Below are positions 56,459-64,000 of a stretch of DNA of 64,000 nucleotides, one piece after another (position 1 is the first letter of the stretch; each line of letters starts with the position of its first letter). The stretch spans positions 113,836 through 177,835 of the forward strand of contig WTPW01000841.1 in the NCBI GenBank assembly GCA_009809945.1. Reading direction: 5' to 3'. A program made the position numbers and the translations under genes. The notes below the pieces were generated by a model. That model was not told where the DNA came from, ran no database searches, and was given only the letters and a program-made list of their open reading frames with translations. The stretch is from Gigaspora margarita. Its lineage: Eukaryota > Glomeromycota > Glomeromycetes > Diversisporales > Gigasporaceae.

Positions 56459-56847
56459 CATTAATACATATAAAGATATTTCAGTAATTAATAATTTGCG
56501 AATGTGCAAAACTATTAAAAGTATTAGTTTCGAAATTTAATGCCATGTTCCAACCATGAGCCAGTACCAATAAGAGCTTGTATGTGTTTTTTATAAAGAT
56601 GTACATGCTGTAAAGAGTCTGGTGAGTTTTGAGAATTAATACAAGAAAGGACATTAAGATCTATTTGAATGATAAAGTACCAAATATTTATAACAAATAG
56701 TTTACAATATATTGTTATAGTTTATTTAAATATGAAAGGTTATTATAAGCATGAAAGTTTATTATCAATGCGAAAGTTTTAAACTAAGCTATTAGCAACA
56801 TGTGATAATATATTAACAGTAACACGATATATCACGTGTAAATTTTT
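56459..56847. other. AT-rich spacer
   Basis: No feature could be supported in these ~390 bases. Confidence 0.45.
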
Positions 56848-57817
56848 TATATATAAAATTATACAAAAAAACATATAAAATTACTATAAACTCATTAGGC
56901 AAGATTAGTTGCAACCTACATATTAATTTAAAATTAAATTTTGCGATTATATAGAGCAAAAGAAGGAGAATAAACTTACCTATTCTGCCAAGTTACAGTT
57001 CTGCCATTTTTGCACAAAACGAAAATGTAACTTCTTCAAAAACAAATATTTTCCGATTTTAAGATGAGAAACATATGTAAAATCATGCTCCGAACAACTT
57101 TACTTAATCGGCAGAAGTAGGTTACCTTGTAAGAAAAATGGGTTATCTATGTACTAAAGTTAAAATTTATCATTTTTCATTATTGAACTTTTTTTCCTTA
57201 TTAGGTAACCTACTTTGGGCTCTTAAGCAAAGTTGTTCGGCACGTAATTTTACGTCACATCTAAGGTTGAAACGCGCTTTTCGAACGTTTTCTAAGTGAA
57301 AAATGGGGTTAAAGTTAGAAAAAAAAATTTTTTCTAAAAAATTTTTTTTCTAATTTTAACCCCATTTTTCACTTAGAAAACGTTCGAAAAGCGCGTTTCA
57401 ACCTTAGATGTGACGTAAAATTACGTGCCGAACAACTTTGCTTAAGAGCCCAAAGTAGGTTACCTAATAAGAAAAAAAGTTCAATAATGAAAAATGATAA
57501 ATTTTAACTTTAGTACATAGATAACCCATTTTTCTTACAAGGTAACCTATTCTGCCGATTAAGAAAGTTGTTCGGAGCATGATTTTACATATGATTCTCA
57601 TCTTAAAATCGGAAAATATTTGTTTTTGAAGAAGTTACATTTTCGTTTTGTGCAAAAATGGCAGAACTGTAACTTGGCAGAATAGGTAAGTTTATTCTTC
57701 TTCTTTTGCTCTATATAATCGCAAAATTTAATTTTAAATTAATATGTAGGTTGCAACTAATCTTGCCTAATGAGTTTATAGTAATTTTATATGTTTTTTT
57801 GTATAATTTATATATAA
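56848..57817. repeat. 970 bp near-perfect palindrome
   Basis: Arms of about 480 bases pair almost completely around an axis near 57332 (CTAAAAAATTTTTTTTCTAA region). From TTATATATAAAATTATACAA at the left to its inverse at the right I count only a handful of differences (for example CTTACTTAATCGGC versus CTTTCTTAATCGGC; one extra A near the left end). The window-wide core is present four times: 57083, 57218, 57423 and 57555. No coding capacity. Boundaries lack a clear target duplication. Confidence 0.93.
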
Positions 57818-58341
57818 CAAAAAACAGGTCCAAAAAAGTGTGACAAATCGTGTGACTGTTAACAAATATAATAGGTTTAAAATTTATCGTGATTTAATTT
57901 ATAACAGCAATTTTTTTTTATTGTAATACAGTAATATATCAACATTATAATTTTTTTCAGTATCTATCCAAAGCTATTTCTTTATCCTGATCCAGAAGAT
58001 TTACAAACTATGTTGACCTTCAGATACTGAAACTTAGTCTAATCAGGAAATTTTATATATTTGTTTTGATTACTCACTATCAGAAATGCATGGAATTAAA
58101 ATATCTAACATTTTTCTTTCATTTGGAAAAGAATTAGGAAGACAATCATCCATCACTACATGATTTCTAGATTTTTGACTTCAGTAAGAGATTAAAGGGT
58201 GCTTAAATTTTTTATGCTGAGTAAGAAACATTACTGTAGAAAAATATCGATAACATATTGGGCAAACTAGTCGTGAATATAGTTCAGGGAAAATGAAGAG
58301 GCAATGCTAATCAAAGCCTAGAAGCTTTAATTTGTCTATAT
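57818..58341 (+). pseudogene. Decayed coding-like sequence, unknown
   Basis: Short + strand peptides are readable between stops and frameshifts (YLSKAISL at 57960, NILGKLVVNIVQGK and GNANQSLEALICLYIE at 58250-58348). A similar fragment (KEVAISTFDSRGKNPLFSAN, KSVASLALYLEQQLKSLHFR) lies on the other side of the 4.27 kb insertion, at 62636-62775. The two probably belong to one broken gene split by that insertion. Product unknown. Confidence 0.35.
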
Positions 58342-58627
58342 ATTGAAGGTAATGATGCTGCCCGAAACTATATAGTTTCAGATTGACCGAAACTGAAACT
58401 GGTATTACCAGTTTCAGGTATGACCTTCTTGGCTGAAACTTGCCTAAAGACCCGAAACTAACCAATACTCCGAAACTAACCAATACTCCGAAACTGTACT
58501 AAAACTCTGAAACTGGTCTGCTACATAAATTCGCATTAATATACTAAATACATGCTCTATCCCTAAATTTTGTCTCACACATTAGTTTATTTACAGCACA
58601 AAATCAAATTTCCTTAAATCGCATATA

Positions 58628-58680
58628 TCAATGGTGGGTTATTTCCATAGTAAGGAATAACTGGAAATTTACCCACCATG
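58628..58680. repeat. Hairpin TGGTGGGTTATTTCCA
   Basis: TGGTGGGTTATTTCCA (58632) pairs with TGGAAATTTACCCACCA (to 58678), around a ~15 base loop. Confidence 0.75.
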
Positions 58681-58694
58681 CACATACCCTACAA

Positions 58695-58810
58695 ACCTTA
58701 CTCACCTAAAGCATCCATCGTGCTACTCTTCCACCCATAAAAGATCCATTTGCCCCACTATTTCACCCGTAAAAGATCCATCTACCCTACCCTTCCATTC
58801 TAAAAGATCT
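58695..58810. repeat. Three ~40 base AAAAGATCCAT repeats
   Basis: CTTCCACCCATAAAAGATCC, TTTCACCCGTAAAAGATCCA and CTTCCATTCTAAAAGATCTA recur at about 40 base spacing. Confidence 0.7.
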
Positions 58811-59207
58811 ATTTTCACCCATTATCTACCCAACTGAACTTAATCTGCCCATAACAACCTATCTACGCAGAGAAAAAACAACAAAAAAAAACCCTAAATA
58901 AATAAAATAAATAAAGGGTGGTGATAATCACCGGTGTCACATGATTATGATCGTCCAATAAAAATTTCTAATATTTCTAATTATAACGATCATCCGTATC
59001 ATGTGAAGATGAAATATTGATCACATCATAATTACTAAATTTTTTATTAATATAACTGACTCTCAAGCTACATGCAACTATATATTACTCTACCATTTGT
59101 GTTGCTTCGCATGAGCTCAGCAATATCTACAGAGTTTGCTTCGCTCACTCTGAGGTCGCTCGCTACGGCTGTTGCCTCCGCTCCGCTCCTAGCTTAATAT
59201 AACCTTT

Positions 59208-59273
59208 AATTCTGACCCTAGCCCTAACCCTAAACTAATTCTGGACCTAACCCTAACCCTAAACTAATTCTCT
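59208..59273. repeat. CCCTAA-like tract with 30 base duplication
   Basis: CCTAACCCTAAACTAATTCT occurs twice (59223-59242 and 59252-59271). It is flanked by a CpG-rich patch at 59105-59185 (GCTTCGCTCACTC, CTCCGCTCCGCTCC), unlike its AT-rich surroundings. Confidence 0.75.
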
Positions 59274-60170
59274 AATGCAAATTCTAACTACAACGTACGA
59301 AAAACCAAACACAATGTACCAACAACGTAGTAAAATGCACCAGCATGCCAAAACGACTGACAAATACCAAAAACAGCACAATATATCAATACCACCAACG
59401 TAACGTGACAACAGCCTGCTAATATAAACAATGAAATACACCAATGACAACGATAAAGATACGTGACAGGAACGACAACTTTATTTAAAAAAAAAGAATT
59501 AGTTGGAGCAATATAAGAAATACACTAAAAATGATGAAAGAAAATAAATGCAATTAAAGTACCTGCCTGACAAGTCTGCTAACGAACACAAAATTGTTTC
59601 CGAAGAACCTAAAAAGGAGAAAACACGAAAAGTTAATGTTCAGAATTAATGAACTGAAAAAAAACACAAGCACTGAATTGAAAACCACTAGCGATACAAA
59701 ACGTATGAAAGCGCTGACTAATAATACCAGCGATAAACAGGAGGGAGAACCACTGACGCGAAAGAAGGTACTCAAATTCAACGACACCAACAAAGGAAGT
59801 AACACTGACGTGAAAGAAGATACATCAAATTCATAACACCAATAACAAAAAAAGCATCAATTGTAAAGCCGAATTGAACGCCACCAAAGACGAAGAAAGC
59901 ACTATAAGTGACGAAAGAAAATATACCGAATGAACGACACCAACAATGAAAGAAATACCATCACTAACGACAATCAAAATTGTTATTTAAAGAAAAAAAA
60001 ATTTAAATATTAGTACCGGTGCAAAAAAATTAAAGAAAGACAAGAGAAATAAAAAATAACTTATCGTTATGTAATATATCTAATTTGTGTAACCAGTAAT
60101 TATTACTACTGGTTATTTCTATAAATGAATAAATAAATAAATAGCGAAATATTATATAATTTAATTAATA
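59274..60170. other. A/C-rich repeat-like sequence without a clear gene
   Basis: Words such as CACCAACAA, GACGAAAGAAAAT and CACTGACG(T)GAAAGAA recur loosely. The overlapping opposite frames at 59554-59836 are products of this composition; the + strand one is Lys/Thr-rich without a domain. It may be an eroded minisatellite. Confidence 0.4.
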
Positions 60171-60179
60171 TACAACTCT

Positions 60180-60781
60180 TTCCAACGATCATCTGGACCA
60201 ACTTTTCCAAGAAGACCGAACTATAGAAATCCTATAGATATTATACAACTTTTTAATACAAACCTTCTTTTGGAGTATCTGGGAACAAGAGTTCTTTCTG
60301 GGATGACTGAAAAAGAGTTGAAAGAGGAGCTCTTGGTGAGGGCTCCCTGGTATAAAACACAAAAACTATCAAACAGTAGTTGGTTACGCTATGACCAGAA
60401 GTCTTTGTCACAAAGTTCAAATTCGTTTAAGTCTTAGTGGAAGTTGTATAATTTTCTGTAGACTGCAAAACTTACATGGTTTTAAATCCACAAAACAAGT
60501 TGGACCGCTTAGTATTTTTCTCGCTTCTTTGGCTTTTTCAAAATTTCAACAAAAGTGGGCGATTTGGCTTACCCCCTCCAAAAAATCAGCATTGTTTACA
60601 TTTTCCAAATTGGGAATGCGGCTACCATATCGGATCATTACCTCAGCCAAGCCACGGACCTGTCGAGGTAAACAAGAAATACCATGGGTATGACTTATGG
60701 ACCGGTCAAGATCGGACAAAATATTACATAGAATGGAGGAAAAATGAAATTTTGTTTTTGTTCCTAGCCATAGTTTATTAG
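60180..60781 (+). pseudogene. Decayed ORF of a retroposon-like sequence (unknown product)
   Basis: A + strand frame reads TNLLLEYLGTRVLSGMTEKE, LKEELLVRAPWYKTQKLSNS and SWLRYDQKSLS (60255-60412). After a frameshift come NPQNKLDRLVFFSLLWLFQN, FGLPPPKNQHCLHFPNWECG and YHGYDLWTGQDRTKYYIEWR, to a stop at 60779. The varied, Trp/Cys/Gly-containing composition argues it was a real protein. It is followed by a 450 base T-rich tail region with GAAATAAAAGTACTGG (61220) before the N gap. It could be the 3' end of a LINE-like element. I do not recognise the domain. Confidence 0.4.
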
Positions 60782-61254
60782 GTTTGTTTTTTCCTATAAA
60801 GGGTTTTTCTTTTTTGTACATATAATACCTATCGCTTTTTGTGTAGTATTATATAATTTTTACTTTTAGCCTCCTATAGCCGAATTTCTTTTGTTATAGA
60901 CCGTTTCTTTTACCTTTTTCTTCTTTTTTCCTTTTTTCTTTTTTTTGTTTGTATTTGGTCTTTCATTTAGGTAGTAGTAGTTTCTTCTTCATTTAGTTTA
61001 CCTTTCTCTTTTTTTTTCAATAAGTTTTTTTTTTCTAGTAGAATTCTTCTATCCAGGAAGCTAGGAGAAGAAGGTTTAAAAGTAGGCAGTCTGGCAAAGT
61101 TTCTGGCTTAAGTCAGTATAGCAGGTCACATTTGTTCTTGTTTATCAAGAAGGAATGATGTCAGACTTATCAGTAGTTTAGTAGTATACCTTACATTTGT
61201 GGGTTGTGTATGTATTTGACGAAATAAAAGTACTGGCGAGACTGCCGAAATTAA
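60782..61254. other. T-rich 3' region after the decayed ORF
   Basis: Pyrimidine-rich stretches (60890-61040) and an AATAAAAG signal at 61222. It may be the 3' untranslated part of the preceding retroposon-like unit. Confidence 0.35.
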
Positions 61255-61258
61255 NNNN
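61255..61258. other. Four-base N gap before a TA microsatellite
   Basis: NNNN directly precedes TATATATA... (61259-61280) and A-rich low-complexity DNA. Confidence 0.95.
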
Positions 61259-61561
61259 TATATATATATATATATATATAATTTAATTAAAAAAAATAAA
61301 AATAATTAAAAAAACTGAAAAAAAAATTAAATAAAACCAAAAAAAAAGATAAATAACAATAAAATAAATTATAATAATTATCATATAAATAAGCGGTCTT
61401 TAATTAAAAAATAAATAAAATTTGTACATCTCTTATTTGATAATAAATACGTCTTTTTGTTTTATCAAAATAAAGATTTACGAATTTTAATTCTCAAACC
61501 CCTTATTATTTATATGTTCCGCATCATTTCTAAATTTTAATTTAAAAAATATATACTGTAC

Positions 61562-61664
61562 AAAAATTTTGCCGGCCAATCAATTTTTAAGATCACAATG
61601 TAAAGTTTGTAAATCAAACTTTACATGTGATTTTAAAATTTGATTGGCCGGCGAAATTTTTTTT
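61562..61664. repeat. Hairpin with CCGGCCAATCAA arms
   Basis: AAATTTTGCCGGCCAATCAA at 61564 pairs with TTGATTGGCCGGCGAAATTT (to 61660). The inner arms ATGTAAAGTTTG and CAAACTTTACAT enclose a five-base loop. Nearly perfect over ~45 bases per arm; possibly a tiny MITE. Confidence 0.85.
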
Positions 61665-61889
61665 ATTATCGTTAATAATTTTTTAATTTATTTTATTGTT
61701 GTTTTTTTTTATTAACGATTTTTTTTTTAATAATTTATTTAAATATTTATTTATTTTTATTTATTTTATTGTTTTTTTGTATTAAAGATTCTTTTTTTTT
61801 TTAATAATTTATTTAAATTTTTTTTTATTTAATTTATTTTATTATCTATTTAATATACCGCTAACAAATTATGTATTAAGAATAATTGT

Positions 61890-62200
61890 AGGGGGAAGGT
61901 TTTGAAAGATGATAAAGGGAAAGCGTTTGTGTTAGAGTATAGTGGTGGGAAGGGAAAGAGAGGTTTTCAGGAGGGAAAGGTTGTTGGGAAAGAGAAAGTT
62001 CAGAAAATTAAAAATTGTCAGGAAAAGGAAAGGTTGTTGTGAGAAGGGAAGGTTGTCAGAAAAAGGGAGGGGAAGAAAAGGTTATCGAGAGAAGTGAAGG
62101 TTGTTGGGGGAAGGGAAGTTTGTTAGGAGAAAGGAGGATTGTTGGGAGAAGAGAAGGTTATCGGGAAGGATATTATCAAAGAGGTTGTAATTGTTAGAAG
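61890..62200. repeat. Purine-rich GGAAGGTTGTTGGGAGAAG minisatellite
   Basis: About twelve imperfect ~20-24 base units of GAAAGGTTGTTGGGAGAAG, with a strong G/A strand bias. The Lys/Gly/Arg-rich frame at 62015-62197 is a translation of the repeat and not a supported gene. Confidence 0.85.
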
Positions 62201-62220
62201 TAATTATATTTGACAATTAG

Positions 62221-62401
62221 TGGGACACTGAAACCTTTCAAATTCATCTTACGAATCATCTAGCTCTTCGGAAATAAAATCACAATTTTTGGATTGAAGT
62301 TCCAAAGACAGTGACATAAAACATAGTTTTTGAAGAGTTAGAAGATTTATAAAATGAATCTGAAAGGTTTTGAGAAATAAGCAAAATTTTTAAGTGTCCC
62401 A
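62221..62401. mobile_element. 181 bp palindromic MITE
   Basis: TGGGACACTGAAACCTTTCA (62221) is matched inversely by TGAAAGGTTTTGAG ... AAGTGTCCCA (to 62401). The arms CCTTTCAAATTCATCTTACG and inverse TTTATAAAATGAATCTGAAAGG pair well, as do AGCTCTTC and GAAGAGTT. No clear duplication. Confidence 0.75.
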
Positions 62402-62623
62402 CAAATTTTCAAAATCAGCTGTAAGTAAATGGTATCGGGAAAATGATTGTCTGAAAGTGCATTACTCTAGTTTGTTTATGCTTTTTCTTTTTGGCATAGT
62501 TTCGGAATTTTGGCATAGTTTCAGAATTTTGGCATAGTTTCGGATTAGTTTCGGATTAGTTTCGGGAGTTTCAGTTTCGGTCATTAGCTCAAAATAGTTT
62601 CGAGCAGCATTATTAATTGAAGA

Positions 62624-62790
62624 ATATGAATAGGATTAAGGAAGTGGCCATTTCAACCTTTGATAGCAGAGGTAAAAATCCATTGTTTTCAGCTAATAAA
62701 TCAGTTGCTTCTTTAGCTCTCTATTTAGAACAACAATTAAAGTCATTGCATTTTCGAATATTCAAAGAGTACTGACATATCTGACAAGAA
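62624..62790 (+). pseudogene. Right half of the coding-like sequence split by the 4.27 kb element
   Basis: KEVAISTFDSRGKNPLFSAN and KSVASLALYLEQQLKSLHFR are readable at 62636-62765. They follow the target duplication directly, so the insertion probably broke one coding region (left half 57818-58341). Identity unknown. Confidence 0.35.
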
Positions 62791-62803
62791 TTTCTATCCA
62801 GCT

Positions 62804-64000
62804 TCAAGATATATCTAAAACTTTGTTAAAGGGGTCGATTTGCTCATCAACATATTCAACGAATACTTTTTTGCCATAGATATGGTCTTGTTGCCAAATA
62901 TTACATAACTTTTCACTGTTATACTGAAAATTTTGCTTTGCTAGGTCTACATTATTAATAACACCGTTAGAATCAAGATGAGAACTGAAGTTATTAATAG
63001 GAAGGACAATACCTGCCAACTTTTTCAAGAGCGTAGACATGCTACATTCTACAGGATTGTAAGCAGATTGTCTAGGGGTATAGGTTCTAATAGTGAAGTA
63101 ATCTAAGTTTAATTCTATAAATAATTTACAATATTCTTTGATATTTTTTAGATGCCTGGGGTTTTCATCAGAACCACCATCTACAAGCAAGACCAAAATT
63201 GGGTTGAATTCATTCTCAAGTTTCAACTTACTACTTAGAATAGGATTTTCTACTATTTGCATTAGGTCGACCATATGAGTTAAAGATGAAGTTTTAAGTA
63301 ACTATTGTGGATAGATAAAAATTGGCAATTGACCATTACGTAGCGAATCGTTTGAATCTTCTGGGTCAATTGTAAGGTAAACTGAAGAAATTAATTTTTG
63401 TTTACTTCTTTTGGGAAAGTTATGATCAGGTACTTCAACTGGCTTACAGGCCATTTGTATAGTTCTAAATGTTTTCCCAACTACCAGTATTCCGAGTGAA
63501 ACTTTTGTCTTATTGTCCTGTGATATAATCACAGAATAAGAGGCAAAAGCATTAGCAAATTGTTTTGTGCCTTTGACTATTTGCAAACAATAGTGCCCAT
63601 CTATATAATCAGGCATTTCACTTCTAGATACCGAGTTGATTTGAATTGCTATGGGATGATGGTGTCTCTTAGCATTCAAAGAGTTAACTCGCTTGGGCCA
63701 TGTATATGTATTTAAACAGGTACATGACATGTAAATTTGATATTTATCTTCTATTTCTTTTTTTAAATAAGTAATGGTTCGTACTTTGATAACTTCTTTT
63801 ATTTTTTTTTTTGCAGCACTACCGAATTCAATAAACAAATGCATTTTCTCAGGAAGGTCAGGATTTAGAAGAAAAAAAGATGGTTGCCCAGGTGAATCAT
63901 ATCTGATAACTTCTTCCCTATTTTCTAAAGTAACACATTTCTTTGCTTGGCTTTTGGCTTGTGCAGCTGCATGCTGCTTTAATTTTTGTCTTTTTTTTTT
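62804..64000 (-). pseudogene. DDE-type transposase, one in-frame stop, open at window end
   Basis: A single minus-strand frame runs from the window edge to a stop at 62804, broken only by a TAG at 63302-63304. Up to that stop: a Lys/Gln/Ala-rich start (KQHAAAQAKSQAKKC), a paired-Cys segment (YMSCTCLNTYTW), and SVIISQDNKTKVSLGILVVG, which likely holds the first catalytic Asp. After it: LVLLVDGGSDENPRHLKNI with the second Asp, YTPRQSAYNPVECSMSTLLK with the candidate Glu (NPVE), and SHLDSNGVINN ... LCNIWQQDHIYGKKV. The D-D-E order and spacing suggest a cut-and-paste transposase; its superfamily is not assigned. The frames at 63302-63844 and 62804-63274 are two parts of this one ORF. It is the least decayed coding sequence in the window. 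The N-terminus lies beyond 64000. Confidence 0.7.

Larger units (their letters stand above)
58350..62615. mobile_element. 4.27 kb TIR element with CCGAAACT repeats and 8 bp duplication
   Basis: ATTGAAGG (58342-58349) and ATTGAAGA (62616-62623) flank inverted ends TAATGATGCTGCCCGAAACT and, inverse, AGTTTCGAGCAGCATTATTA. Subterminal arrays of CCGAAACTAAC/CCGAAACTGAAAC occur at both ends (58370-58525; 62515-62600). Such termini plus an 8 bp duplication suggest a hAT-like element. The interior is a mosaic of tandem repeats, a decayed ORF (60180-60780), small hairpins, a 181 bp MITE and a 4 N gap. No transposase was recognised, so it is probably non-autonomous. Confidence 0.87.

Noticed and set aside
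62015-62197. Small basic Gly/Lys/Arg protein
   Set aside because: It is a direct translation of a purine-rich minisatellite and would not be expected to be conserved.

Overview
This window looks like a transposon-dominated stretch of a very AT-rich eukaryotic genome. It has no intact host gene. The decayed coding pieces carry short GT-AG introns, and polyadenylated retroposons, tRNA-headed SINE-like elements, an LTR retroelement and many terminal-inverted-repeat (TIR) elements fill the rest. The mix of relics (P-element-type transposase, Maverick/Polinton DNA polymerase and integrase, a DDE transposase, a kinase fragment and an AP-1 gamma-adaptin fragment) fits an early-diverging filamentous fungus. 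My best guess is an arbuscular mycorrhizal fungus (Glomeromycotina). That placement is inference from the protein relics and base composition, not a database result.

Layout. 1-2.6 kb: a truncated SINE, a palindromic MITE, and a TIR element holding a second SINE. 3.2-11.6 kb: one P-element-type transposase pseudogene on the + strand, split by a poly(A) retroposon (5790-6514), a TA-flanked MITE (6942-7258) and a 1.8 kb hAT-like element (8736-10533, containing an assembly gap). 12-16.4 kb: a hAT MITE and a nest of elements around a 1.35 kb palindrome. 16.8-19 kb: remnants of an AP-1 gamma-adaptin gene (split by a SINE) and of a protein kinase. 19.1-29.9 kb: a decayed Maverick/Polinton, with inverted copies of a ~665 bp repeat bounding an rve integrase, coiled-coil ORFs, later MITEs and minisatellites, an assembly gap, and the N-terminal part of a protein-primed PolB. 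30.5-34.4 kb: TIR elements, an alternating-orientation repeat array and a Harbinger-like MITE. 34.5-40 kb: a large array of palindromes with further TIR elements inserted in it.

40-43 kb: pogo-like and hAT MITEs and three SINE copies. 44.2-50.9 kb: a non-autonomous LTR retroelement with 480 bp LTRs. Its 5' LTR is split by a 1981 bp TIR element, and the 3' LTR preserves the empty site. 51-58 kb: mariner-type MITE, full-length SINE, further TIR elements, and a 970 bp near-perfect palindrome. 58.35-62.6 kb: a 4.27 kb TIR element with CCGAAACT subterminal repeats and an 8 bp target duplication. 62.8-64 kb: a DDE transposase ORF on the minus strand, open at the window edge and broken by one in-frame stop.

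The main novel signal is a ~40-50 bp core (centre GCTCTAAGTAAACTTGTTCA) that recurs in many otherwise different palindromic families across the window. A second shared module (GTTGTAGAGCTC ... GGCCCAGTGG) occurs in several of them. Coordinates of repeat ends were read by eye; where a target-site duplication is given they should be exact to a few bases.
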